DNA of 64,000 nucleotides from Paracoccus pantotrophus (GTDB lineage: Bacteria; Pseudomonadota; Alphaproteobacteria; Rhodobacterales; Rhodobacteraceae). The stretch's first letter is position 1. Each line of letters opens with the position of its first letter. Shown here piece after piece: positions 24,696-32,861 of this stretch. A program made the position numbers and the translations under genes. The notes beneath the pieces are model-generated. The model did not search any database, had not been told where the DNA came from, and was given only the letters and a program-made list of their open reading frames with translations. The stretch lies in the NCBI RefSeq assembly GCF_008824185.1, contig NZ_CP044426.1, positions 1,248,501 through 1,312,500 of the forward strand. Reading direction: 5' to 3'.

Positions 24696-25544
24696 TCAGT
24701 CGGCCTTGCAGGCCTCTTCCGTGGTCTGCCCTGTGGGCAGGTAGGCCGCGATGTAGTCGTCGGGCGTGACGGTCTCCATCATCTGCTCGCTGCCCAGGTA
24801 TTCCTTCAGCGCTTCGTTGAACTTCTCGCGGAATTCGTCGTCATCGGGGTGGAAGCCAACGCCGACGACCTGCTTTTCGCGGCCGACGAACTTGGTCGGA
24901 TCGGACATTTCGAACCCATCGAACGAATCCGCTCCATGTTTCGCTTCCAGCACGTTCGTTGCCGAGGCGGCCACGCGTCCGGCCCGCAGGGCCGCCAGCG
25001 CCTCTGTCGGGCCGGGCACTTCCATGATGTTACGTTCCGGAACGCCCGCGGCCTTGGCGTCACCCAGCGTGTTATAGCCTGAGGGCGCCACCATCTTCAG
25101 ATCCTTGTCGATCAGATCCTGATAGGTCTCGATGTTCTCGGGGTTGCCCGCGGGGACGACGAAGGCATCGCCAAAGGCCCCGATCGGTTCGGAGAAATCC
25201 ATGTTCTCGCAACGCGCCTTGAGGATGTACATGCCACCGGTGACGATATCGACACGCCCGGCCCTGAGGCTGGGGATCAGTCCCGACCAGTCGGTCAGCA
25301 CCGGTTCAATATCGGTGTATCCCATGTTCTTCAGAACATCGATGGTGATCCCGTTGACGAAGCCCTTTGGCGAGCCGTCATCGCCCTGATAGGCCCAGGG
25401 CGGCGCAGCCGCGAAGCCAAGCCGGATAGATTCGCCGGCCTCGATACGGTCTTCGAGGGGGCCAGCGGCGATCGCTCCGGCGGCCAGAGTCCCGAGCATC
25501 ATCGTCGCTGCGGTGATCCTGCACATGCGCCTGACTGATTGCAT
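24696..25544 (-). CDS. ehuB: Ectoine-binding periplasmic protein EhuB
   Basis: 282 residues from the ATG at 25544 (ribosome site GGGAAAGAG). Signal peptide MQSVRRMCRITAATMMLGTL with cleavage near AIAAG, then an SBP family-3 fold (GESIRLGFAAAPPWAYQGDDG, GITIDVLKNMG, GGMYILKARCENMDFSEPIG). It captures ectoines in the periplasm for EhuCDA. First gene of the operon. Full family length. Confidence 0.87.
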   Translation of the reverse strand: MQSVRRMCRITAATMMLGTLAAGAIAAGPLEDRIEAGESIRLGFAAAPPWAYQGDDGSPKGFVNGITIDVLKNMGYTDIEPVLTDWSGLIPSLRAGRVDIVTGGMYILKARCENMDFSEPIGAFGDAFVVPAGNPENIETYQDLIDKDLKMVAPSGYNTLGDAKAAGVPERNIMEVPGPTEALAALRAGRVAASATNVLEAKHGADSFDGFEMSDPTKFVGREKQVVGVGFHPDDDEFREKFNEALKEYLGSEQMMETVTPDDYIAAYLPTGQTTEEACKAD

Positions 25545-26169
25545 CTCTTTCCCTTTCTGGTTCGTTCGACAATCGATATCGACACGTACGAACCAACCCG
25601 GAACGAAAAGCATCATCGACTGTGTGGTTGGCCTTAAGCATGAAATATATGCCCGCCGGTCGCAACCCGGAATCCCGGATGGTGCTGTCGCGGTCGCCAA
25701 GGGCGCGCCCGGGATGGCGATACATATCCTTGAAAACAAGCTGTTATGCACACCCTCGCGTGGTTGTGCCCGGTTCACCAAAAGGCACGATACGGCGACC
25801 TGTGCCATCCTCGTCGCACAGCGACTCCCCCGCCGCACCTTGCTATCGTGAACCTTTGAACCGGATGAGCTTGGCCTGCGGCTGGGGCGTCTGGTGCTTC
25901 CCTCGAGTCATTTACTCGGACGGCTCTTGACCTGCGTCCGCAGATCCGGCGAGGCAGGCTTGGTCCGTACGACCACGAAGGATGGTCACGACTGCGCTCC
26001 CGCGCTCACCCCAACCATCGCGCCATCGCCCCGACATAGCCCTACTTGATCATCGGACATCAGCTTCTCCGTTCGTTTCAGAAAAACTAATGCTTTCAAT
26101 AAGACGCGCGGAGTCTCCGTTTCCACGCCTCTCCACGCCTCCGCGCCGCTCCGCAGTCGGTCCTAGCTT
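25545..26169. other. Upstream region of ehuB, no gene recognised
   Basis: Contains the presumed ehuB promoter. Open frames here have no credible protein text. The right part runs into the broken methyltransferase fragment, so a rearrangement boundary lies somewhere in this interval. Confidence 0.4.
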
Positions 26170-26487
26170 GCTCACACACAACCTCGCCTTGCAGCGTATC
26201 GCCCCGCTGCTGTGGATGCGGGCGGGGGCGGAGAGCCGCCGCATCGCCGACCTGCCGGCCACCGGGTGGGAGGTTGCCGATGCCTATACGGCCTGCTGGT
26301 CGATCTGGACCACGCCAGCGCCTTTTGCGACGCGGTCGCCGCCCAGGCCGGGCTGCGCATCGCCTATATCGTCACCGACGATGATCGCCGCTTTCAGGCG
26401 GTGGCCCGGTCCCTGCCGGACAGCGTCGAGCCCGTGCGGTTCTACGAATCCTACCTCTCCAATTTCCGCTTTTCGATGGGCCGCTGA
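26170..26487 (+). pseudogene. C-terminal fragment of a DNA methyltransferase, frameshifted
   Basis: Frame one gives LQRIAPLLWMRAGAESRRIA, then ATGWEVADAY. Two extra bases (AC, near 26288) shift to the next frame, which continues GLLVDLDHASAFCDAVAAQA, IAYIVTDDDRRFQAVARSLP and ends FRFSMGR-stop. The text resembles the C-terminal end of site-specific DNA methyltransferases from restriction or phage-defence loci. The catalytic part is absent, so this is a relic of a lost modification system. Confidence 0.6.
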
Positions 26488-26546
26488 ACCTGCTGACCGG
26501 CATTTGCCCTTGCGGCAACTGCGGCGGGGCCATGACGCTGCGCACC
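26488..26546 (+). pseudogene. Scrap of a serine recombinase zinc ribbon cut by IS5
   Basis: The text LLTGICPCGNCGGAMTLRT matches the zinc beta-ribbon start of large serine recombinases (CGxCGxxM). It is cut on the right by the IS5-family element beginning at 26547; no continuation is found on the other side of that element. Confidence 0.55.
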
Positions 26547-27596
26547 GACTCTGTTGCACAAATTGACTGACGGTCAGAGTTCCCCTTTCCCCCGACGGAG
26601 TCATCCCACGGCTTGAGTTTCGGGTATGCCGAGTGCGGTGAAGCCGTTCAGGACGGCGACACGGATCTGGAACTCCGCGACCTGGCGGTCGAAGTCCCGC
26701 GCCATGAGGCGCTGACCCAGCAGTTTCACACAGTGCATCTTCGTTTCGACGCGGCTTCGGCGGTGATAGCCGCTCCATCGTCGCCAGATCGTCCTACCGA
26801 AGCGCTTCGATGCGCGCAGGGCTTCGTTCCGTGCGATTGCTCCGGCAGAGTCGGGCTTCCATGGCTTGGCGTTTTTGCGGGGTGGAATGATTGCAGCGGC
26901 ACCCCGGGCGGCGATGGCGTCATGGCATTTGCGCGTGTCGAAGGCGCCATCAGCGGTGACGCTGGCGATCTCTTGATCAGGCGGAATCTGGTCGAGCAAT
27001 TCGGGCAGCATGGGCGCATCGCCCACATCGCTGGTCGTGAACTCCGCCGCCCTAATTTCCAGCGTTTGCTCGTCAATTCCGATGTGGATCTTGCGCCAGA
27101 CGCGGCGTTTGGTGCCGCCGTGCTTGCGCGCGTTCCACTCCCCTTCGCCCTCGACCTTGATCCCGGTGCTGTCGATCAAGAGGTGCAGCGGCCCTTGTGA
27201 TCCGCGAAACGGGATGTTGACCTTCAGGGTCTTCTGGCGGCGGCTGAGGGTGCTGAAGTTCGGCACAGCCCAGTTCAGGTCGATCAGTCGAAGCAAGCTC
27301 TCGACGAACCCAGTCGTCTGCCGCAGCGCCATCCCGAACAACACCTTCATCGTCAGGCAGGTTTGGATGGCTGCGTCACTGTAGTCGGGCTGTCGCCCCC
27401 GTTTGCCGGTCGGCGCAGCCTCCCAGATCATGGAGGGATCAAACCAGATCGTCAGCGAGCCGCGGCGCTTGAGCGCTTCGTTATATGTGGGCCAGTTCCT
27501 GGTCTTGTATGCGGGGGGTGTGGGTCTGCTCATGCCCTCCAGCTACCATACTGGATTCACAAGATGAATCCCTCACAGGATTTGTGCAACAGAGCC
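26547..27596 (-). mobile_element. IS5-family insertion sequence, copy 1, 1050 bp
   Basis: Ends G(A/G)CTCTGTTGCACAAAT in inverted orientation. Same length and sequence as the copy at 39038-40087 except for at least one base (near 27232: CAGGGTC here, CAGAGTC in copies 2 and 3). No target duplication is recognisable at the flanks, so the flanks have probably been rearranged since insertion. Confidence 0.92.
26601..27533 (-). CDS. IS5-family transposase, copy 1
   Basis: 310 residues. An N-terminal region (SLTIWFDPSMIWEAAPTGKR, then YSDAAIQTCLTMKVLFGMAL) precedes the DDE core: LLIDSTGIKV (first Asp), VTADGAFDTRKCHDAIAARG (second Asp) and the Glu region RRWSGYHRRSRVETKMHCVK. Complete and identical in protein to the copy at 39092-40024. 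It is encoded alone in the element, as expected for the group. Confidence 0.93.
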   Translation of the reverse strand: MSRPTPPAYKTRNWPTYNEALKRRGSLTIWFDPSMIWEAAPTGKRGRQPDYSDAAIQTCLTMKVLFGMALRQTTGFVESLLRLIDLNWAVPNFSTLSRRQKTLKVNIPFRGSQGPLHLLIDSTGIKVEGEGEWNARKHGGTKRRVWRKIHIGIDEQTLEIRAAEFTTSDVGDAPMLPELLDQIPPDQEIASVTADGAFDTRKCHDAIAARGAAAIIPPRKNAKPWKPDSAGAIARNEALRASKRFGRTIWRRWSGYHRRSRVETKMHCVKLLGQRLMARDFDRQVAEFQIRVAVLNGFTALGIPETQAVG

Positions 27597-27607
27597 CTTT
27601 GGGACGA

Positions 27608-28045
27608 TCAGAAGCTCATGACCGTGGTATTCGGCGCCACGATGGCCGCGCCCATCGCATCGGGGGCGGCGGCGGTGACGCCGTCCATCAGGATGCTGGC
27701 ATCCGCGCCCTTGCCGGGCAGATAGATCGCGCAGACCTGCACCTTCAGGCCGTTCTTTTCGATCATCGTCTTCAGCAGGCCCTGCGGGCTTGCCCCCTTG
27801 GGCGGCTGGCCTTCGGTGGCGCTTGCGGGCGCCTCTTTCAGCGCGATATCCCCGGCCGGACCGCACAGCAGCACCTCGGCCTCGGCCCCGGCCCCGATGG
27901 CGTTCATCGTCAACACCATCGCCATCAGCTGGGTCTGGGGTTCGGGCGCGGTCAGGATCGTCAAGAGCTTGTTCGGCCCTTCGGCCTGGGCGGCACCGGC
28001 AAGGCCCAAGCCCGCGATCAGTGTGGCAGCGGCGAGTTTACGCAT
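27608..28045 (-). CDS. Exported DsrE-family protein at the end of the cyd operon
   Basis: 145 residues from the ATG at 28045 after AGGAGATTT. Signal peptide MRKLAAATLIAGLGLAGAAQA, then a DsrE-like fold (KLLTILTAPEPQTQLMAMVL, AEVLLCGPAGDIALK, LKVQVCAIYLPG). DsrE proteins move or bind sulfur-containing groups, and two Cys (LLCG, VCA) are present. It follows cydX on the same strand and may be co-transcribed. The IS5 end is only 11 bases past its stop, so the gene just escaped disruption. Confidence 0.75.
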   Translation of the reverse strand: MRKLAAATLIAGLGLAGAAQAEGPNKLLTILTAPEPQTQLMAMVLTMNAIGAGAEAEVLLCGPAGDIALKEAPASATEGQPPKGASPQGLLKTMIEKNGLKVQVCAIYLPGKGADASILMDGVTAAAPDAMGAAIVAPNTTVMSF

Positions 28046-28167
28046 GGAAATCTCCTGTCTTGCGTGTTGGGAAACCGGACGAAAGGCGGATCGCACCTGC
28101 CTTTCGCAATCATAAATGCGTGGCGGCAACGGGACGCTGTCGCCGCCACGCGGGGCCTGCGGGGGAT

Positions 28168-28305
28168 TTACCGCAGGGTTCGACGGCTGTCGGGATCTGA
28201 CCCGCCAAGCATCTTTTCGTCTTCCTTCAGCTCAAGCCACATCGCGTTCATCACGGCGAAGATGGCGGCCAGCGGCAGGCCGAGGATCCAGGCGAAATAC
28301 CACAT
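28168..28305 (-). CDS. cydX: Cytochrome bd small subunit CydX
   Basis: 45 residues: MWYFAWILGLPLAAIFAVMN, then AMWLELKEDEKMLGGS. A single membrane helix with the conserved WxxxW-type start and the acidic tail typical of CydX. It begins 14 bases after cydB. The protein stabilises the haems of the CydAB oxidase in the inner membrane. Confidence 0.9.
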   Translation of the reverse strand: MWYFAWILGLPLAAIFAVMNAMWLELKEDEKMLGGSDPDSRRTLR

Positions 28306-28319
28306 GGGCGGTTCCTTCC

Positions 28320-29483
28320 TCAGTAGACAGAGTGGGAGTTTTCCGAGACATCGGCCTCGGTCACCTTACCCCACAGGACTTTGTAGACCCAGGCGGTGTA
28401 GGCCAGGATCATCGGCATGAAGATCACCGCGCAGACCAGCATGATGAACAGCGTCAGATGCGAGGACGAGCTGTTCCAGACCGTCAGCGACGACCGCGGG
28501 TCCAGCGACGAGGGCATGATGAAGGGAAACATCGTCAGCCCGACCGAGGAAATCACCCCCAGGATCGCCATCTTGGAAAACAGCAGCGTCGAAACCTCGC
28601 GCCCTGCGCGCAGGCCGGCGAAGGTCAAAAGCCCCCCGGCAATCCCCATGACCGGCGCAATCGCGATCCAGGGGCGGTCGGCATAGGCCGTCAGCCAGCT
28701 GGCCGTGCGCTCGACCTCAAAATGCAGCGGGTTCGACGGGCCGCCGGTGGCATAATCGCCCACGATGCGGAACCCCTCGACGCCCAGCGCCATCCAAACC
28801 CCGGCCAGCGCGTAGAACGCCACCGCCAGCAGCGCCGCAACCGAACCGATGGCGCGCGCGCGGGCCTGCACCACGCCTTCGGTCTTGACCGTCAGCCAGG
28901 CTGCGCCATGCATCACCAGCATCGCCAGCGACACCAGCCCCGCCAGGATCGAGAACGGGTCCAGCAGGCCGATGAACTTGGCATACCAGGCGCCCTCATA
29001 GATCGTGTGCAGATCGTCGGTGAAATAGAACGGCACGCCCTGGATCACATTGCCGACCGCCACCCCGAACAGCAGCGCCGGCACCGCGCCCGAGGTGAAC
29101 AGCGCCCAATCCCAGGCATTGCGCCAGCGCGGATCATCGCGCTTGGAGCGGTATTTGAACGCGACGGGGCGCACGATGAAGGCCGCCAGCACCACGAACA
29201 TCGCCAGATAGAAGCCCGAGAAGGACACCGCATAAAGCGGCGGCCAGGCGGCAAAGATCGCGCCACCGCCCAGGATGAACCAGACCTGGTTGCCTTCCCA
29301 CACGGGGCCGACGGTGTTGATCGCGACGCGCCGTTCCACATCGGTCCGGCCCACAAAGGGGATCAGCGCGCCCACCCCCATGTCAAAGCCGTCGGTCAGC
29401 GCAAAGCCGATCAGCAGCACCCCCAGCAGCAGCCACCAGATGACGCGAAGCAGCTCATAGCTCATGAATTCATGCAAGATCAT
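28320..29483 (-). CDS. cydB: Cytochrome bd ubiquinol oxidase subunit II
   Basis: 387 residues from the ATG at 29483. It begins MILHEFMSYELLRVIWWLLL, with a hydrophobic first helix and GFALTDGFDMGVGALIPFVG, the CydB signature. About eight membrane segments. It forms the oxidase with CydA and CydX, reducing oxygen to water with quinol at low oxygen. It starts 5 bases after cydA, so the two are coupled. Normal length. Confidence 0.93.
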   Translation of the reverse strand: MILHEFMSYELLRVIWWLLLGVLLIGFALTDGFDMGVGALIPFVGRTDVERRVAINTVGPVWEGNQVWFILGGGAIFAAWPPLYAVSFSGFYLAMFVVLAAFIVRPVAFKYRSKRDDPRWRNAWDWALFTSGAVPALLFGVAVGNVIQGVPFYFTDDLHTIYEGAWYAKFIGLLDPFSILAGLVSLAMLVMHGAAWLTVKTEGVVQARARAIGSVAALLAVAFYALAGVWMALGVEGFRIVGDYATGGPSNPLHFEVERTASWLTAYADRPWIAIAPVMGIAGGLLTFAGLRAGREVSTLLFSKMAILGVISSVGLTMFPFIMPSSLDPRSSLTVWNSSSSHLTLFIMLVCAVIFMPMILAYTAWVYKVLWGKVTEADVSENSHSVY

Positions 29484-29488
29484 GTCGG

Positions 29489-31099
29489 TCACTCCGCAGG
29501 TTGGGCGATGGCATCGGCATTGCGCCGCCCCGAGAGCCGCGCCTGATGACGCGCCACCCAGGCTTCGGTTTCCTCGACATCCTGATAGGGGCCCTTGCGG
29601 ATGAATTTCAGCATCAGCCCCATCTCTATGATGAAGAGCACGGTGTAGAACAGGATGAAGCCCGCCAGCGTCAGCGCCACCTCGGTCACCGACAAAGCCG
29701 AAACCGACAGCGCAGTGGGCAGGATGCCGTCCACCGTCCAGGGCTGGCGGCCGAATTCGGCCACGAACCACCCCATCTCGGCCGCGATCCAAGGCGCGGG
29801 GATCATGATCACCGCCATGCGCAGCGCCCAGCGCGGATAGCGCATCTGCCGGAACGAGGCGCGCCAGAAGAAATAGCCCATCGTCGCGATGAACCCAAAA
29901 CCCAGCGCCACCATGATCCGGAACGCCCAGAACAGCGGCCAGACCGTCGGCACCGTATCATCGGCGGCCATCTTGATCTGCTCTTCGGTCGCGGTTCGCG
30001 GATCATCGACATATTTGCGCAACAGGAAGGCAAAGCCCAGATCGGCGGAATGTTCCTCGAACCGGGCAAGTTCGACCGGGTCGGACTGGTCGCGCGCCTC
30101 ACGGATGTGCATCAGGGCGTCATAGGCGATCATGCCGGACCGGATGCGGTCCTCGGCTGTGGCCACCAGTTCGCTGATCCCGGGAATTTCGGTGGTCAGC
30201 GACCGGGTGCCGATCAGGCCCATGACATAGGGCACATGCAGCGCGTAATGGGTTTCGCGCGCCTCTTGATCGGGGAAGCCGAAAGCGGTGAAGCTGGCCG
30301 GCGCGGGTTCGGTGTGCCACATGCCCTCAATCGCGGCCAGTTTCATCTTCTGGCTGTGGGTCGCCGAATAACCCGATTCATCGCCCAGCAGCACGACCGA
30401 AAAGGCCGAGGCCAAGCCAAAGGCCGCCGCCACCGTGATCGACCGGCGCGCCAGTTCGCTGTGACGACCCTTCAGTAGATACCAAGCCGACACCCCGATC
30501 ACAAAGACCGACGCGGTCACATAACCCGCCGAGACGGTATGCACGAATTTCGCCTGCGCCACCTCATTGAAGACGACGGCGAAGAAATCGGTCATCTCCA
30601 TGCGCATGGTCATGGGGTTGAATTCGGCGCCCACCGGGTTTTGCATCCAGCCATTGGCGATCAGGATCCACAGCGCCGAAAAGTTCGACCCGATCGCCAC
30701 CAGCCAGGCAACCACAAGGTGCTGCACCTTGGTCAGCTTGGCCCAGCCAAAGAAGAACAGGCCCACGAAGGTGGCTTCCAGGAAGAAGGCCATCAGCCCT
30801 TCGATCGCCAGCGGCGCGCCGAAGATGTCGCCGACATAATGGCTGTAATAGCTCCAGTTCATGCCGAACTGGAATTCCATGGTGATGCCAGTGGCCACGC
30901 CCAGGACAAAGTTGATCCCGAACAGCGTGCCCCAGAATTTGGTCATCTGTCGCCAGATCGGCCGGTTGGTCATGACGTAGACCGTCTCCATGATCGCCAC
31001 GAGGATCGACAGACCCAGGGTCAGCGGCACGAAGAGGAAGTGGTACATCGCTGTCATCGCGAATTGCAGGCGCGACAGCTCGACGATGCCGAAATCCAT
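29489..31099 (-). CDS. cydA: Cytochrome bd ubiquinol oxidase subunit I
   Basis: 536 residues. The N-terminus ELSRLQFAMTAMYHFLFVPL holds the axial His of haem b595. GRQPWTVDGILPTALSVS is the conserved segment after the Q loop. CydA-typical length and about nine membrane helices. It is the quinol-oxidising subunit. An FNR-type box lies 87-100 bases upstream, so the gene probably has its own oxygen-controlled promoter separate from cydDC. Confidence 0.95.
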   Translation of the reverse strand: MDFGIVELSRLQFAMTAMYHFLFVPLTLGLSILVAIMETVYVMTNRPIWRQMTKFWGTLFGINFVLGVATGITMEFQFGMNWSYYSHYVGDIFGAPLAIEGLMAFFLEATFVGLFFFGWAKLTKVQHLVVAWLVAIGSNFSALWILIANGWMQNPVGAEFNPMTMRMEMTDFFAVVFNEVAQAKFVHTVSAGYVTASVFVIGVSAWYLLKGRHSELARRSITVAAAFGLASAFSVVLLGDESGYSATHSQKMKLAAIEGMWHTEPAPASFTAFGFPDQEARETHYALHVPYVMGLIGTRSLTTEIPGISELVATAEDRIRSGMIAYDALMHIREARDQSDPVELARFEEHSADLGFAFLLRKYVDDPRTATEEQIKMAADDTVPTVWPLFWAFRIMVALGFGFIATMGYFFWRASFRQMRYPRWALRMAVIMIPAPWIAAEMGWFVAEFGRQPWTVDGILPTALSVSALSVTEVALTLAGFILFYTVLFIIEMGLMLKFIRKGPYQDVEETEAWVARHQARLSGRRNADAIAQPAE

Positions 31100-31185
31100 A
31101 TCTTACGCTCCAGAATACACGGGCGGCGCCCATGTCGTGAACAGATTACGATTTCGGAATGTAAGCCCGCCGCCGAGGTCTGGCT

Positions 31186-31199
31186 TTGATCTGCGTCAA
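31186..31199 (-). promoter_or_regulatory. FNR/FnrP-type box upstream of cydA
   Basis: TTGATCTGCGTCAA matches the FNR consensus TTGAT-N4-ATCAA with one mismatch. It lies in the 124-bp gap between the cydC stop and the cydA start. FNR-type control of bd oxidase is established in related bacteria; action here is inferred. Confidence 0.75.
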
Positions 31200-31223
31200 T
31201 AAAGCTGCATTTGCGCCACAAGT

Positions 31224-32861
31224 TTAAAGCGCAAGGCGGCGGTCCGCGAAATCCACCTCGGCCCGGCGGTGCGAGGCCAGGACCAGCGCGGCATCGGGCA
31301 GGGTCCGCCGCACACCGGCCAGAACCGCCCGCGCGGTCGCATCATCCAGCCCCTCGGTCGGCTCATCCAGCAGCAGGACAGCCGGGCGGCGCACCAGCAC
31401 CCGCGCCAGCGCCAAGCGCCGCCGCTCCCCGCCCGAAAGCCCCTGCCCCCGCGGGCCAATGCGCAGGTCCAGCCCGCCGCGCGGGCGCAGCAGGGGCGCC
31501 AACTGCACCGCCTCCAGCACGGCCCAAAGGTCGTCATCGCTGGCCTCGGGGCCCGCAAGGCGCAGGTTTTCGGCCACCGATCCAGTCAGCAGTTCGGATC
31601 GTTGCGGCAACAGCGCGAGACTGGCGCGCAAGGCCACCTCGGACCATTGGTCCAGCGGGCGATCGCCCAGGGTGATCGCGCCGCCCGCCAGCGGGTGCAG
31701 CCCGGCCAGCGCCAGAAGCAGCGTCGATTTGCCGACCCCGCTTGGCCCGGTCAGTGCCAGGGTTTCACCGGGGCCGACGGCCAGGCTGACCCCGGCCAGA
31801 ATCGGCGCCGTGCTGTCCGGGCGCGTCACGGCGCAATCGGTGCAGATCAGCCGCGCCGTGGCGCGTTCGGGCGACGTGGGCGGCGGCACCGGATCGGCCA
31901 GCGCCGGGGCAATGCGGCGGGCCGCATCGGTCATGCGCCCCAGATCGGACAGCGCCCGGCGCAGCGGCGCGGCAGCCTCAAACAACGCCAGCGCCGTGAA
32001 AAAGCCGATCGCGGCCGCGGCGGGTGTGATCCGTCCCGCCTCGGCGAGCCGCAGCCCGATCCACAGCGCCCCGCCCGAAACAAGCGCTGACACCGCCATC
32101 AGCGCGGCGCCCGCACGCCGGTCGGCCCGGTCCAGCACCCGGCGCAGCGGCAACCGGCGGGTTTCGGCCGCCAGCGTCTGGGCCTGCTGGCGCGGCAACA
32201 GGCCATAGATCGCCAGATCGTCGCGCGCCTGCACAAGGTCGATCAGCCGGCTGCGGAAGGCCTGGGTGGCGGCCTCGATCCGGCGTGACGGGGCCGGGGC
32301 CTGCCGGCCCATGTGCCACAAAACCGCCCCCGCACCAACCAGCCAGCCCAGCAGCATCCAGGCCGCCACCGCCAGATCAACCAGCCACCACAGCACCGCA
32401 AAGCTGATCAGCAGCGCAAGCGCCCCCGCCGCCACCGGTAACACCAGCCGCAGCACCAAACCGTCCAGCGCATCGACATCCGCCGTCAGCCGGTTCAGCA
32501 CCTGCGCCCCGCGCAGCCGGATCATCCGGTCCAGCGGCGCGCGCAAAACCCCGCGCAACAACCCCAGCCGCAGGCTTTCCAGCCCGCGCAAAACCGCGTC
32601 ATGGGTCAGCAGCCGTTCGCCATAGCGCGCCGCCGTCCGCCCCAGCGCCAGAAAGCGCACCATGGCCGAGGGGCGGAAGACGTCAAAGACCGCCCCCGCC
32701 CCGGCCAGCCCCGCCGCCGCCGCCGCGGTGATGAACCAGCCCGACAAGCCCAGCAGCGCCACCCCCATCAGCAGAACCACCAGCGACAGCGCCGCCCCGC
32801 GCGCCAACGCCGGGCGCTGTTCGCGCGCGATCAGGCGCAGGATGCGGACCAGATATTTCAT
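31224..32861 (-). CDS. cydC: Thiol/haem ABC exporter subunit CydC
   Basis: 545 residues. N-terminal membrane domain (LSLVVLLMGVALLGLSGWFI, FRPSAMVRFLALGRTAARYGERLLTHDA typical of CydC), C-terminal ABC ATPase: Walker A LTGPSGVGKSTLL, signature LSGGERRRLALARVL, Walker B VLLLDEPTEGLD. CydDC exports cysteine and glutathione and is needed to assemble cytochrome bd. The start overlaps the cydD stop (ATGA). Confidence 0.93.
   Translation of the reverse strand: MKYLVRILRLIAREQRPALARGAALSLVVLLMGVALLGLSGWFITAAAAAGLAGAGAVFDVFRPSAMVRFLALGRTAARYGERLLTHDAVLRGLESLRLGLLRGVLRAPLDRMIRLRGAQVLNRLTADVDALDGLVLRLVLPVAAGALALLISFAVLWWLVDLAVAAWMLLGWLVGAGAVLWHMGRQAPAPSRRIEAATQAFRSRLIDLVQARDDLAIYGLLPRQQAQTLAAETRRLPLRRVLDRADRRAGAALMAVSALVSGGALWIGLRLAEAGRITPAAAAIGFFTALALFEAAAPLRRALSDLGRMTDAARRIAPALADPVPPPTSPERATARLICTDCAVTRPDSTAPILAGVSLAVGPGETLALTGPSGVGKSTLLLALAGLHPLAGGAITLGDRPLDQWSEVALRASLALLPQRSELLTGSVAENLRLAGPEASDDDLWAVLEAVQLAPLLRPRGGLDLRIGPRGQGLSGGERRRLALARVLVRRPAVLLLDEPTEGLDDATARAVLAGVRRTLPDAALVLASHRRAEVDFADRRLAL

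Noticed and set aside
26547..27596. Target duplication for the IS5-family copies
   Set aside because: Flanks of copies 1, 2 and 3 were compared in all pairings for 2-9 bases; none matched convincingly.
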